This document shows, in pieces, positions 8,372 to 17,064 of a stretch of 64,000 nt of DNA. The stretch is from Streptomyces uncialis. Its GTDB lineage: Bacteria; Actinomycetota; Actinomycetes; Streptomycetales; Streptomycetaceae. Each line of letters starts with the position of its first letter. Position 1 is the first letter of the stretch. Where the stretch lies: assembly GCF_001905345.1 (NCBI RefSeq), contig NZ_LFBV01000001.1, positions 631,321 through 695,320 of the forward strand. The letters are read 5' to 3'. The position numbers and the translations under genes are program-made. The notes under the pieces are model-generated. The model was not told where the DNA came from and ran no database searches. It was given only the letters and a program-made list of their open reading frames with translations.

Positions 8372-10072
8372 TCAGCTTCCTGTGGGACGGACGAGGAGGG
8401 CGGCCGTCCGCAGCAGGATGCGGATGTCCTGCCACAGCGACCAGGTGTCGATGTACGCGTTGTCGAAGCGGGCCCGGTCCTCGATGGACGTGTCGCCGCG
8501 CAGCCCCTGGACCTGCGCGAGCCCGGTGATGCCGGTCTCCATCCGGTGCCGTGACCGGTATCCGTCGTACGTCCGGCTGAACTGCGCCACGAAGTACGGG
8601 CGTTCGGGGCGCGGTCCGACCAGCGACATGTCCCCGCGGAAGACGTTCCACAGCTGCGGCAGCTCGTCCAGCGAGGTCCGGCGCAGGAAGCGGCAGAAGG
8701 CGTTGACCCGGCTGTCGTCGGCGACACTCCAGAGGGTGGCCGCCTCCTGGGGGTCGGCGGGGCGCAGGGTACGGAACTTGAGCAGGGTGAACCGGCGTCC
8801 GCCCTTGCCGACGCGTTCCTGGCGGAACACCACCCCGGGTCCGTCGACGATCCGGATCACCGTCGCGCACAGCAGCAGCACCGGGGCGCCGAGCAGCAGC
8901 AAGGCACCCGACACGACCACGTCCAAGGCCCGTTTGCCGGGGTGGGTGCGGCGGGTGCGGGGCGCGAGGAGCGCCGTGTACGCGAAGCCCGCGAGCCGGG
9001 GTGCGCCCGCGCCCGGGAAGCCGTTCGCCGGGCGGAACCCGGCGGTGTCGGGGTCGATCCGCCACAGTCCGCAGCCCAGTTTGCCGAGGGTGCGCAGCAG
9101 CGGGGCCTGTACGCGGCAGGTGTCCGCGCCGACGACGAGCACCTCACGTACGCCGTTCTGCACAAGGGCGCGCCGTACCTCGTCGGTGGTGGTCAGCGTC
9201 GGCAGCACCGGGCCGGGCGGGACGGGGAGGTCCGCGGCCGGGGCCGGGTCGGCGGGGATGTCCGGGTCGGTGACGACGCCGACCGGGCGGACCCCGCAGC
9301 CGGGATGCCGCAGCAGGGCCGCCGCGACCAGCCGGGCCGGGCCCGCCGGTCCGACGACCAGGGTGGCGTGGGGCCGGCGCGTCAGGCGTCCGCGGCGGCG
9401 CGCGTACACGATCCCGCGCCCCGCGCACGAGGTGAGCACCTGCGCCGCGCACCCCAGGGCGAGCGCGCGCGGAGACAGCGCGAAGGCCGGGGAGAGCGCC
9501 CCCAGGACCGCGCCGAGCAGCGCCCACGCCACCATGACCCGCCCGCACAGCGCGGGCAGTTCGTCCAGCGCGTCGGGCGCGGTCACCGTACGGCGGCGCA
9601 GCGCGGCCCGCGCGTGCCAGCCGCCGACGCCGACGGTCAGCACCGCCAGGATCAGCGGATGCCGCTGCGGGGCGCCGAGCGCGAGCACGGCGAGCAGCCC
9701 CGCCGTGCCGTCCACCGCGAGCACCGGCAGGTCCCGGCGCGGACGCGGCGCGGCCGTCCGGCCCGCCGGGGGCGCGCCCGCGCCGGACAGCGGCCGGGGA
9801 GGCAGCGGGGAGAGGGCGCCGGACGGGCGCGCGGTCACCGGCGGGGCGAGCCGGGCGGTGCCGGCGGCCCGGACGGTGGGCGACGGCCGGAGGGTCCCGG
9901 CGCGCGCGGCGCCGCCGGGGCGCGTGGACGTGGCGGTGCGGACCCCGCCCGCGGTGCGCGCCGGTCCGGCCGGCCGGGGGGTGCCGGGCAGCCCGGACCC
10001 GGGAACGGTGGAGCCGCTGCGTCCCGCGCGCGGCTGTCCCACGGGCGGAGGAACGGTGCTTTCCGCGGTCAC
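8372..10072 (-). CDS. Polyprenyl-phosphate phosphoglycosyl transferase (WbaP/WcaJ-like, initiating sugar transferase)
   Basis: This encodes 566 aa. The C-terminal 200 residues are a bacterial sugar transferase domain: KRALDVVVSGALLLLGAPVL membrane hairpin, RQERVGKGGRRFTLLKFRT, SLDELPQLWNVFRGDMSLVGPRPE and the late GLAQVQG. The N-terminal half has membrane helices and a CoA-binding-like fold, as in long WbaP-type enzymes, and residues 1-85 are Pro/Arg/Ala rich. It transfers a sugar-1-phosphate to undecaprenyl phosphate, starting the repeat unit. The GTG start overlaps the stop of the preceding glycosyltransferase. Confidence 0.92.
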   Translation of the reverse strand: MTAESTVPPPVGQPRAGRSGSTVPGSGLPGTPRPAGPARTAGGVRTATSTRPGGAARAGTLRPSPTVRAAGTARLAPPVTARPSGALSPLPPRPLSGAGAPPAGRTAAPRPRRDLPVLAVDGTAGLLAVLALGAPQRHPLILAVLTVGVGGWHARAALRRRTVTAPDALDELPALCGRVMVAWALLGAVLGALSPAFALSPRALALGCAAQVLTSCAGRGIVYARRRGRLTRRPHATLVVGPAGPARLVAAALLRHPGCGVRPVGVVTDPDIPADPAPAADLPVPPGPVLPTLTTTDEVRRALVQNGVREVLVVGADTCRVQAPLLRTLGKLGCGLWRIDPDTAGFRPANGFPGAGAPRLAGFAYTALLAPRTRRTHPGKRALDVVVSGALLLLGAPVLLLCATVIRIVDGPGVVFRQERVGKGGRRFTLLKFRTLRPADPQEAATLWSVADDSRVNAFCRFLRRTSLDELPQLWNVFRGDMSLVGPRPERPYFVAQFSRTYDGYRSRHRMETGITGLAQVQGLRGDTSIEDRARFDNAYIDTWSLWQDIRILLRTAALLVRPTGS

Positions 10073-11343
10073 GAGGTGGTGGACTCCCTGCACTTGGGGC
10101 GCTCCGCGCCGAGGATGTCGCGGTACACGGCCGCGACGGCCCGCGCGGACTGCCGCACATCGTGGGTGGTGAGGACGTGCCGACGGCCCTGTGCGCCGAG
10201 TGCCGCCCGCCGGGGGGCGTCCAGCAGCAGCCCGGCCGCCGCGCGTGCCAGCGCGGCGGGATCCCCGGGAGGCACGAGACAGTACGCGCGATGGCCGGGC
10301 GCGAGGCTCTCGCGCGCCCCGGCGACATCGGTCAGCAGCACGGGCCGCCCGCACGCCATCGCCTCCAGCGGGGCCAGCGCCATCCCCTCCCACCGGGACG
10401 GGAGGACGACGAGGTCGGCGGCCCGGTACCAGGGGGCGGGGTCCTCGGCGGCCCCGGCGAAGATCACCCCTTCGGGTGAGCCGGCGCGCAGCCGTTCCCC
10501 GTCCGGCCCGTCACCCACGAGGGCCAGCCGCGCCCCGGGGACCCGTCGTACGACCTCGGGCCAGGCCCGCAGCAGCACGTCCTGCCCCTTCTGGCGGCAG
10601 AGCCGGGCGACGCATACGACGAGGGGGGCGCGCGGGTCGGTCCCGGCGAGCGCGGGCGGCGCGTCATGGGGGGCGCGGCGCGCGCGGGGCAGTACGTCGT
10701 GCGCGGGGGGCTCCGGCCGGAACCGGTCGGTGTCCACGCCGTTGGGGACGACCGTCCAGTGGCCGCGTACCCCGGCGGCCTCGCCCGTGGCGCGTTCCGC
10801 CTCGCTGACGCACACGATCCGCGAGGCCCAGCGTGCCGCGCCGACCTCCCAGCGGCGGGCGAGCCGGGCGGCGGTCCCCTCGACGGCCTCGAACGACCAG
10901 GCGTGCGGCTGGAACACGGTCGGTACCCGGCCCCGCAGCGCGAGCCGGGCGGCGAGTCCGGCCTTGGCGCTGTGCGCGTGGACGAGTCCGGGACGGGTGC
11001 GGGCGATCAGCCGGGCCAGTGCGCGGATCTCGGAGGGCAGCGCGGTGCCGGGGGAGCGGGTGGCGTCCCAGCGCAGCCAGTCGGCGCCCGCGGCGGTCAC
11101 CCATCCGGCGAGCGGCCCCTGTTCGGGGCAGGCGACGAGGAGGCGCGGCGCGTCGGGGGCCGTGAGGTGCTGCTGGATCAGGTCCAGCACCACCCGGGGC
11201 ACCCCGCCCGTCACGGGCTGCACGACGTGCAGCACCCGGGGCGGCGCGTCGGCCGGGGCGCGGCCGGGCCGTGGCGGCCGCGCGGCCCGCGCCGCTTCGG
11301 CGCGGGTGTCCGGCCGGCCCGTCGGGGACGGGTTACTCGGCAT
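10069..11343 (-). CDS. Glycosyltransferase family 4 (exopolysaccharide)
   Basis: This encodes 424 aa. After a basic low-complexity leader (1-33), the GT-B fold starts with RVLHVVQPVTGGVPRVVLDL; VHAHSAKAGLAARLA, VVPNGVDTDRF and VCVARLCRQKGQDVLLRAW follow, and the catalytic region reads PSRWEGMALAPLEAMACG with the two glutamates of the EX7E motif. This is a typical cytoplasmic retaining glycosyltransferase. It overlaps the upstream secreted-protein gene by 11 bp and the downstream phosphoglycosyl transferase by 4 bp. Confidence 0.9.
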   Translation of the reverse strand: MPSNPSPTGRPDTRAEAARAARPPRPGRAPADAPPRVLHVVQPVTGGVPRVVLDLIQQHLTAPDAPRLLVACPEQGPLAGWVTAAGADWLRWDATRSPGTALPSEIRALARLIARTRPGLVHAHSAKAGLAARLALRGRVPTVFQPHAWSFEAVEGTAARLARRWEVGAARWASRIVCVSEAERATGEAAGVRGHWTVVPNGVDTDRFRPEPPAHDVLPRARRAPHDAPPALAGTDPRAPLVVCVARLCRQKGQDVLLRAWPEVVRRVPGARLALVGDGPDGERLRAGSPEGVIFAGAAEDPAPWYRAADLVVLPSRWEGMALAPLEAMACGRPVLLTDVAGARESLAPGHRAYCLVPPGDPAALARAAAGLLLDAPRRAALGAQGRRHVLTTHDVRQSARAVAAVYRDILGAERPKCRESTTS

Positions 11344-12565
11344 CGGTGTCGGTCTCGACCGCGAGGAACAGGACCCCCGCCCAGGCGGCGTCCCGTTCGG
11401 CGGTCAGCCGCAGATCGAGCCGCCCGCCGCCGTCGGCGACCGCCTCGCCGAGCTCCAGCACGTCGGAGTCGTACCCGAGGGTGCCGGTGTGGGCGGGGTC
11501 GCGGCGCGGCTGCGAGGTGCCGGGCTCGGTGACGGTGGAGTTGAAGAGGTCACCGGCCGGGTTGCCGGGGCCGGACAGGGTGGCCGCGGCGCGCCTGCCG
11601 ACGGAGAGGGTCAGCGCGTCGCCGCTGGTGCCGGTGTCGCCGTTGTAGACGACGAACCCGGCCTGGCCGCGGGCCCCCGCCGGGGCGGCGGCGCCGTCGA
11701 GCCGCAGCGCCGCGTCGTTCGGGCTCTCGCCCAGGTACTGGAAGCCGTCCCACAGGCTGAGCTGCCGCAGCGGCTCGCTCGCCCGCTCGTACGCCACGAC
11801 CAGCGTCCAGCCGCCCCACGCGCCCGCCTGCGAGTGCCCCATGGCCACATTGACCTGGGCGACCGTCCACAGTCCCGTGCCGCCGGAGCGCACCAGGCCG
11901 GTGACGTCCGCGGAGGCCTGGAAGGCGTCCGCGCCGCCCGCGATCCGGTGCCCGACGACACTGTCCGCGAGGACCTCCTTGTACGAGCCGCCCGGCTCGG
12001 CGACGAGCACCCGCCCGTTGTCCCGGGCCGGCTTCTGCTCACCCACCAGCAGATTGCCGCCCCAGTACAGCCGCGCGTACGAGACCTTCGCCCCGGCGGG
12101 CGCGCGCAGTTCGCCGCGGCTGGAGTTGTAGGTGTTCGGGTCGGAGTCGACGTCGGTGTAGAACATGTCGAAGTCGTCGTTGGCCGCGGCACGTCCGTCC
12201 CGCGCGTCGGCGCAGGACACGGCGGACGGGGTGGGCGCGGGTCCGCGGCAGGTGATCGACGTGTTGGCGGCCCGGGTGATGCCGCCGTGCTGCACGGCGT
12301 GGAACCGCTGGGCGAACGGCACGCTCGCCGCCTCCGAGGCGTACGGCGCGATGCGCGGGGGAGCGGCGGGCCGCGCGGCCGGTACCCCGGCGGGGAGCGC
12401 GGGGGCGACGACGCCGCCCGGCCTGCCGTCGTCGGGGTCCGCCCCGTGGACGGGCGGGGCCTGGGCGAACCCGCCCGCCGCCACCGCGCAGAGCGAAAGG
12501 ACACACACCGTGGTACGCGGCGGCAGCAGCAGCCGTCTGAGGACCGGGGCGAGGGAATTGCGCAT
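11333..12565 (-). CDS. Secreted protein of unknown function heading the exopolysaccharide operon (DUF3344-like)
   Basis: This encodes about 410 aa from ATG 12565, with a signal peptide (basic start, hydrophobic TTVCVLSLCAVAAGGFAQA). The mature part is an all-beta-looking surface protein: FAQRFHAVQHGGITRAANTS, TCRG, FDMFYTDVDSDPNTYNSS, ARLYWGGNL and WTLVVAYE. This pattern recalls the DUF3344 domain of actinobacterial secreted proteins; that name is from memory and unverified. An ATG at 12574 is possible, but AAAGG sits too close to it, whereas it is about 12 bases before 12565. As first gene of the operon it may be a matrix protein of the polymer. Confidence 0.75.
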   Translation of the reverse strand: MRNSLAPVLRRLLLPPRTTVCVLSLCAVAAGGFAQAPPVHGADPDDGRPGGVVAPALPAGVPAARPAAPPRIAPYASEAASVPFAQRFHAVQHGGITRAANTSITCRGPAPTPSAVSCADARDGRAAANDDFDMFYTDVDSDPNTYNSSRGELRAPAGAKVSYARLYWGGNLLVGEQKPARDNGRVLVAEPGGSYKEVLADSVVGHRIAGGADAFQASADVTGLVRSGGTGLWTVAQVNVAMGHSQAGAWGGWTLVVAYERASEPLRQLSLWDGFQYLGESPNDAALRLDGAAAPAGARGQAGFVVYNGDTGTSGDALTLSVGRRAAATLSGPGNPAGDLFNSTVTEPGTSQPRRDPAHTGTLGYDSDVLELGEAVADGGGRLDLRLTAERDAAWAGVLFLAVETDTDAE

Positions 12566-12908
12566 GACCGGCATTGCCCTTTCGGGGATGTAAAGATCCT
12601 GAACCCGTCGGAAGGCAGTATGACCATCACACATCGACGAAGCAGGACTCCCCACCGCCGATTCGGCCGTCCGTGGAGAGGGAAGCCACTCTAACCGCCG
12701 AGCTTATTTGCTGCTGATACCGCGGAAGTCTGTGTGTCGGATTAATGGGTATCCGCGATTTCGTTCGGCACTCTCGCGGGTGTTGTTGAGCGGGAGCGCC
12801 GAGAGATCACCCTTTCGGATGCGGAACCCGCCGGAGGGTCGGACGTTGGTCCATGGGCCGGGCATCCTCGCCTGGTGCGTCACCCAACGATCTAGGAGCA
12901 TTACTTCC
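12566..12908. other. Divergent intergenic region between the exopolysaccharide operon and a chaplin gene
   Basis: These 343 bp hold no gene. The central part (about 12690-12780) is AT-richer than its surroundings and is the likely promoter zone for both directions. A GGAG lies 11 bases before the chaplin ATG. I could not identify a convincing sigma-BldN promoter by eye. Confidence 0.6.
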
Positions 12909-13148
12909 ATGTCGCGTACCGCGAAGGCTCTCGTCCTGTCCACCGTCGCCGCCGCCGCTGTCGCGGGCGCCGCGGGCGTCGCCGCCGCCGACGCCGGGGC
13001 CCAGGGCGCGGCCGTGGGCTCCCCCGGTGTGCTCTCGGGCAACGTCGTCCAGGTCCCGGTCCACATCCCCGTGAACGTCTGCGGCAACACCATCGACGTC
13101 ATCGGCATCCTCAACCCCGCGTTCGGCAACGTCTGCGTGAACGACTGA
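12909..13148 (+). CDS. Short chaplin (hydrophobic aerial-hyphae surface protein)
   Basis: This encodes 79 aa: a signal peptide (MSRTAKALVLSTVAAAAVAG, cleavage likely after AAAD/AQG) and one chaplin domain of about 40 residues with GSPGVLSGNVVQVPVHIP, two cysteines (NVCGNTID and GNVCVN) and ILNPAFGN. Short chaplins self-assemble into amyloid fibres that lower water surface tension and coat spores and aerial hyphae; the two cysteines form a disulfide. There is no sortase signal. From memory, S. coelicolor chpF lies near the melC locus, so this may be its counterpart. Confidence 0.95.
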   Translation: MSRTAKALVLSTVAAAAVAGAAGVAAADAGAQGAAVGSPGVLSGNVVQVPVHIPVNVCGNTIDVIGILNPAFGNVCVND

Positions 13149-13553
13149 GGCCCGACCTTTCCGCGAGCCGCCCGCCCCCTTCCGGGGCCGGGCGGCTCGT
13201 TCGTTTGTACGGATGTTCCGCCGACGCAATTGCAGGGCTCCGGAGGTTGTCCGGCGGTGGCCGGTGCGGGCGATTTCCGGGCTCTTCGACGGGCTTCCTG
13301 GTGGAATTCCGTACGGGTGATCGGATTGCGCTCATGTATTCGTGAGAAAAGGTCCTTCTCTCGCTCTATTTTTCATATAAAACCATCGGAACGGGTCCTG
13401 CCCTGCCTCGGGTGAATGGTGGGGAAACACCTTCGGGTGGGGGTTGTGTGCAATTCGCTCTCCGGCGGTTTCCGGCACGGCCGGAGGTCGTTAGTCCACG
13501 CGGTAGGACGCATTCCCACTGGCGGCCCCCGGGCCGCCGAAGAAAGGAACACG
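13149..13553. other. Intergenic region between chaplin and small secreted protein
   Basis: These 405 bp contain the chaplin terminator (13164-13199) and an AT-rich stretch at about 13340-13400 with a short inverted repeat GAGAA/TTCTC (13344-13348 and 13356-13360), probably promoter or leader DNA of the next gene. No coding potential seen. Confidence 0.5.
13164..13199 (+). terminator. Stem-loop terminator after the chaplin gene
   Basis: Perfect 11-bp arms CGAGCCGCCCG (13164-13174) and CGGGCGGCTCG (13189-13199) enclose a C-rich loop and are followed by TTCGTTTG. It lies 16 bp after the chaplin stop. Confidence 0.8.
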
Positions 13554-13835
13554 ATGAAGCCCCTCAAGGCCGCCGCTCTCGTTGCCGGGTCCTTCGCCCT
13601 GGCCGGTGCCGCCGCACCGGCGTTCGCCTCCGACCTCACGCCCACCAGCCTGAACGGCGCGCTGGACACCCTCACCACGCAGCAGACGCTCGACGCGCAG
13701 CCGCTGCACTCCAACGCGATCGACACGGAGCGGAAGGGCTCCCTCCTGTACGGCCTCAACGAGACCACCGACCAGCTGAACGCGGGCGGCGCCCAGACCG
13801 GTCCGCTGCTCGGCGGGCTCCCCGTCGGCAAGTAG
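13554..13835 (+). CDS. Small secreted protein of the chaplin/melanin locus
   Basis: This encodes 93 aa with a strong ribosome site (AGAAAGGA) before the ATG. It has a signal peptide (MKPLKAAALVAGSFALAGAAAPAFA) and a short mature region of about 67 residues, rich in Thr, Leu, Asn and Gln, without cysteine, ending GPLLGGLPVGK. Small secreted proteins with this LLGGLP-type tail occur next to chaplin and rodlin genes in Streptomyces. It is not a rodlin and lacks a chaplin domain. Function unknown; a surface-layer or developmental role is inferred from location only. Confidence 0.8.
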   Translation: MKPLKAAALVAGSFALAGAAAPAFASDLTPTSLNGALDTLTTQQTLDAQPLHSNAIDTERKGSLLYGLNETTDQLNAGGAQTGPLLGGLPVGK

Positions 13836-13991
13836 CCACCGCGGTCCGCGCGCGGCGGTGCGTGAGGGGACCGGCGCGCGGACCCCACCCGCGCTCGTCG
13901 CACGCCACGCGCGCGACCCCCAACGTGTGATCCCCGTACGCGTGTCCCTCGGACGAGTGACACGAATATCCGGGTCATCCTCATATGTCGC

Positions 13992-14009
13992 TACGGTGCC
14001 GGGGTGACC
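13992..14009 (+). promoter_or_regulatory. Minus-10-like TACGGT next to a GTG start, possible leaderless promoter
   Basis: TACGGT at 13992-13997 lies six bases before the GTG at 14004, the geometry of a leaderless mRNA. The same 18-base sequence, from TACGGT through the GTGACC start, recurs at 57539-57556 before an unrelated gene. No convincing minus-35 hexamer is visible. Confidence 0.4.
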
Positions 14010-14507
14010 TCAACCCCCACTGACAAGCGCCCCCTCCACCCCGCTGAGCTGGGCACCCTCGCCGTCATGGCCTGGAGCGGCGAGCACCCCGACGAACGGG
14101 GCGACCTCGCCTTCCTCCTCGCCTACTCCCTCGGTGACGGGCCCGGCGGCGCGGAGGGCACCTCGGCCGCGGTGCGCCGGCTGCTGGAGAACACCGGGCT
14201 GCCCCCCGGCGGGCCCGTCATCGACGCGCGGACCCGGCCCAGTTTTCCGCTGACCCTGCTGGTCGAGGCGGGGCAGGCCGTCGTCAACATGCCTCATCTG
14301 AACGCGCAGTGCGTGGTGCCGCGGGAGTGGCTCGCGGCGGTGGAGGAGCGGGGGCACGCGTACTTCCTCTTCGCGACGGTGCCTTGGCCCGAGGGGACTC
14401 CCGGGGTCGAGATGACGGAGCGGACGCTGTCCGCTTTCGCGGGGGACGAGGGGGTGTTGGCGACTGCCGCGCACTGTCTGCTGCCGGCGCGGAGCCTGCG
14501 GAGCTGA
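14004..14507 (+). CDS. Conserved Streptomyces protein of unknown function (DUF5949-like)
   Basis: This encodes 167 aa from GTG 14004. No signal peptide or membrane helix. It reads like the small soluble Streptomyces family I recall as DUF5949: LGTLAVMAWSGEHPDE near the start, LLAYSLGDGPGG, then VEAGQAVVNMPHLNAQCVVPREWL and a C-terminal FAGDEGVLATAAHCLLPAR. No catalytic motif is evident. There is no Shine-Dalgarno upstream, consistent with the possible leaderless start. Confidence 0.78.
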   Translation: MTSTPTDKRPLHPAELGTLAVMAWSGEHPDERGDLAFLLAYSLGDGPGGAEGTSAAVRRLLENTGLPPGGPVIDARTRPSFPLTLLVEAGQAVVNMPHLNAQCVVPREWLAAVEERGHAYFLFATVPWPEGTPGVEMTERTLSAFAGDEGVLATAAHCLLPARSLRS

Positions 14508-15222
14508 AGCTCCGTTCGGGTGCGCGGTTCTTCCCTGCGGGTCGCCTTCGCTTGCGCTTCCCAGGTCTGTCCGGGTCGGCGCACTCGTTCCTGTGCCGTC
14601 GCTCGGTGGGTGCGCAGTTCCCCGCGCCCCTGGATGCTGCCCCCTCGCTGTCGTTCGTCGGGTGCGGGGCCGCCCTCGTCTTTTGCGCAGTTCCCCGCGC
14701 CCCTATCGGGGCGCCATCTGCTTGTTCTTCGGGTCGGGGCCGGTCGGGATTCTCCGTCCTCGCTCCAACGCGCTCGGTCGGACATCCCCCTTGCCCTGCT
14801 GAAGAGCATCGGAGTCTGCGGGCAGAGATTCCCGCCCACCCCCTCCCGCAGTCATGCGACTGCACGAGGAGGATGGTCCAACCCCGTCCCCGCAGACAGA
14901 GAACAGCCTCAGGAGGGCGCCCCAAAGGGGCGCGGGGAACTGCGCGAAGACGAGGACCGGCCCGCACCCGACGAACAACGGACCGGGGCAGCATCCAGGG
15001 GCGCGGGGAACTGCGCAGCCACGGACGTACCCGTACGGGGACAAGTGCGTTCGGGTGGGGAACCTCGGGGGCGCGAGCGGAGGCGACCCGCACAGGGACA
15101 AGCGCCAGGTACAGGCAACCCGGGGGCGCGGGCGGAGGCGGGGTTTGGGCTGGATGGGGGAGTGGGTGGGGGAGGGTGACCTCTGGGGGGAACGGACGTT
15201 GAGGTAGGGAAAGTACGACCGT
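14508..15222. repeat. Intergenic repeat region 1 (GCGGGGAACTGCGC family)
   Basis: About 700 bp without a gene. Copies of TGCGCAGTTCCCCGCGCCCC lie at 14611-14630 and 14684-14703, and the reverse complement at 14925-14945 and 14997-15016, flanking a longer core repeat (14728-14845) so that the element has inverted ends. Open frames here are artefacts of the repeats. Confidence 0.85.
14728..14845 (+). repeat. Long dispersed intergenic core repeat, copy 1
   Basis: About 118 bp starting TTCGGGTCGG and containing GAAGAGCATCGGAGTCTGCG. It is nearly identical to 32266-32382 and matches the reverse complement of 21194-21308 less closely in the middle. It may be a mobile extragenic repeat or a conserved structured RNA; the sequence alone does not decide. 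Confidence 0.85.
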
Positions 15223-15240
15223 ATGGAAGGGAGGTGCCCG

Positions 15241-15678
15241 GTGCCCGGGACGATCACCGCACACCGCACCCGCAGGACCCTGCTGCGCACCCTGTTCACC
15301 GCGGCCGTGGCGACCACCACCGCCACCGCCCTCGCCCCCCTCCTCGCCGCGACCCGCGAACCCCACCGCCCCCGCGCGCCCCGCGCCCCCGCCGAGCTCC
15401 TGTTCGAGGAGACCTACCGGGGCCGCCGGATCGAGGGGCGGGGCCCCGGGACACCGACCGCCGCCCGGACCCGCCCGGTGGGGCACCACGGGTCCGGCGG
15501 GCCGCGGGTCACCATCGACGGGCGGCCCCTGCCGCTGATGCGCCGGGCCGACGGCAGTTATCTGAGCGTGGTCGACCACTACGTCTCGTACCCGACCCCC
15601 CTCGCCGCGGCCCGCGCCGCCGTGGACGAGCTGGGCCCCGCCCGTCTCGCGCCCGGCACCGGCGCGCGGAACGTCTGA
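15241..15678 (+). CDS. melC1: Tyrosinase cofactor/chaperone MelC1
   Basis: This encodes 145 aa. GGGAGG lies six bases before GTG 15241, preferred to ATG 15223. The N-terminus TRRTLLRTLF followed by a hydrophobic Ala/Thr stretch is a twin-arginine signal, which carries the MelC1-MelC2 complex out. The mature part has PAELLFEETYRGRRIEG and ends with DGSYLSVVDHYVSYPTPL, the conserved block whose tyrosine inserts into the tyrosinase active site. MelC1 delivers copper to apotyrosinase. It is 17 bp upstream of melC2, one transcription unit. Slightly Pro/Arg rich between residues 35 and 60. Confidence 0.94.
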   Translation: MPGTITAHRTRRTLLRTLFTAAVATTTATALAPLLAATREPHRPRAPRAPAELLFEETYRGRRIEGRGPGTPTAARTRPVGHHGSGGPRVTIDGRPLPLMRRADGSYLSVVDHYVSYPTPLAAARAAVDELGPARLAPGTGARNV

Positions 15679-15695
15679 GCCGGGGGAGGGGACCC

Positions 15696-16562
15696 ATGGC
15701 GCACACCCGCAAGAACGTCACCGCGCTCACCCGCGCGGAGCGCAAACGTTTCGTGGACGCCGTCCTCGCGATGAAACGCCGGGGCCGTTACGACGAGTTC
15801 GTCCGGCTGCACATCGAGCACTACGTCGCCGACGGCGAGGGCGACCGCCGGGTCGCGCACATGGCGCCGTCGTTCCTGCCGTGGCACCGCCGGTTCCTGC
15901 TGGAGTTCGAGCGCGCGCTCCAGCGGGAGGTGCCCGGGGTCACCGTCCCGTACTGGGACTGGACGAAGGACCGTTCGCCCCGCGCGCTCCCCTGGACCGA
16001 CGACCTGCTCGGCGGGACCGGGCACGGGCCCGACCGGCGGGTGGAGAGCGGCCCGTTCGCGCGGGCCAACGGCTGGGTGGTGCGGGAGAACACCACGGAC
16101 GACGACCATCTCGCCCGGGACCTGGGCCGCCCCTCGCGGCCGTTCCCGCTGCCGTCGAAGGAGGAGCTCGCGTACGCCATGGAGCAGTCGGCGTACGACG
16201 TGGCGCCGTGGAACTCCACCGTCACGTCCGGGTTCCGCAACACGCTGGAGGGCTGGACCTCGGCGCGTACCGGGGACGACCGCTGGCGCAACCACAACCG
16301 GGTGCACCGCTGGGTCGGCGGGACGATGCTCGGCGGGGCGTCGGTGAACGACCCGGTGTTCTGGCTGCACCACTCGTTCGTGGATCTGCTGTGGTCCCGG
16401 TGGCGGGCGTCCCGGCCGGACGGGGCGTACCAGCCCGCGGAGCCGCCGGGGATCGGGTCGGTCCAGCGGGGCCGGGTGGTCGCCCGGCATGAGCGGATGA
16501 CGCCGTGGGAGGAGACACCCGCGGCCATGGAGGACCACAGCCGGATCTACCGGTACCGGTGA
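15696..16562 (+). CDS. melC2: Tyrosinase MelC2 (melanin synthesis)
   Basis: This encodes 288 aa, close to the usual size of about 275. It hydroxylates monophenols and oxidises diphenols with a type-3 dicopper centre. CuA ligands are His39 (RLHIEHYV), His55 (RVAHMAPSF) and His64 (LPWHRRFLLEFE); CuB ligands are His200 and His204 (RNHNRVHRWVGG) and His226 (DPVFWLHHSFVD). It has no signal peptide of its own, as expected, since it is exported with MelC1. A GGGGGAGGGG ribosome site precedes the ATG. It converges with the ChpG-like gene across a shared terminator. Confidence 0.97.
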   Translation: MAHTRKNVTALTRAERKRFVDAVLAMKRRGRYDEFVRLHIEHYVADGEGDRRVAHMAPSFLPWHRRFLLEFERALQREVPGVTVPYWDWTKDRSPRALPWTDDLLGGTGHGPDRRVESGPFARANGWVVRENTTDDDHLARDLGRPSRPFPLPSKEELAYAMEQSAYDVAPWNSTVTSGFRNTLEGWTSARTGDDRWRNHNRVHRWVGGTMLGGASVNDPVFWLHHSFVDLLWSRWRASRPDGAYQPAEPPGIGSVQRGRVVARHERMTPWEETPAAMEDHSRIYRYR

Positions 16563-16576
16563 GCCGGTACGCGAAA

Positions 16577-16609
16577 CCCCCGTCAGCAGGTGAAGGCCGC
16601 TGACGGGGG
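16577..16609. terminator. Bidirectional terminator between melC2 and the chaplin gene
   Basis: Perfect 11-bp arms CCCCCGTCAGC (16577-16587) and GCTGACGGGGG (16599-16609) with an 11-base loop, lying between two convergent genes. Confidence 0.85.
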
Positions 16610-16643
16610 CGCTCGTACGACCGGGGTGCCGTACGCGGGGGAA

Positions 16644-16916
16644 TCAGGCGCCGTAGCCGGACTGGGCCTGGGGGGCGCTGCCGTTGACGCAGGCGTTGCC
16701 GAACGCGGGGTTCAGGATGCCGACGACGTCGATGGTGTTGCCGCAGACGTTGACCGGGATGTGCACCGGGACCTGGACGATGTTGCCGGACAGGACGCCC
16801 GGCGAGCCGATGGCCGCGGCCTCCGCGCCCGAGCTGGCGGCGGCCATGCCGGCGCCGCCGAGCATGACGGCGCCCGTGCCGACGGCCAGGACGGCTGCCT
16901 TCGCGATGCGAGACAT
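16644..16916 (-). CDS. chpG: Short chaplin, ChpG-like
   Basis: This encodes 90 aa. GAAGGAG lies six bases before the ATG. A signal peptide (MSRIAKAAVLAVGTGAVMLGG) precedes one chaplin domain with GSPGVLSGNIVQVPVHIP and two cysteines (NVCGNTID, GNACVN). The C-terminus extends past the domain with GSAPQAQSGYGA, as in the ChpG type, which has a polar Gly/Tyr tail. Its place just downstream of and convergent with melC2 matches my recollection of S. coelicolor (SCO2699 to SCO2701). It forms amyloid surface layers on aerial hyphae. Confidence 0.92.
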   Translation of the reverse strand: MSRIAKAAVLAVGTGAVMLGGAGMAAASSGAEAAAIGSPGVLSGNIVQVPVHIPVNVCGNTIDVVGILNPAFGNACVNGSAPQAQSGYGA

Positions 16917-17064
16917 CACGTACTCCTTCAGTTGGTTGTGCTGTGGTTCGTGTGCGGCGCCGAGGGACGGCGTCCGCACTCCCCCTTCAACGTCGGGAGG
17001 CGGCCCGGGTCACGGTTTGTGGGCCCTTGGGCAGGGGAAGAGCGCCGAGCGGGTGGCGGGGCCG

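Noticed and set aside
12690-12790. Sigma-BldN promoter for the chaplin
   Set aside because: The AT-rich region fits a promoter, but I could not match both hexamers of the BldN consensus with correct spacing.
14508-15222. Small proteins predicted in repeat regions (for example the frames with SPRPW or FPAPL segments)
   Set aside because: They are translations of the GCAGTTCCCCGCGCCCC repeats in all frames and recur at every repeat region.
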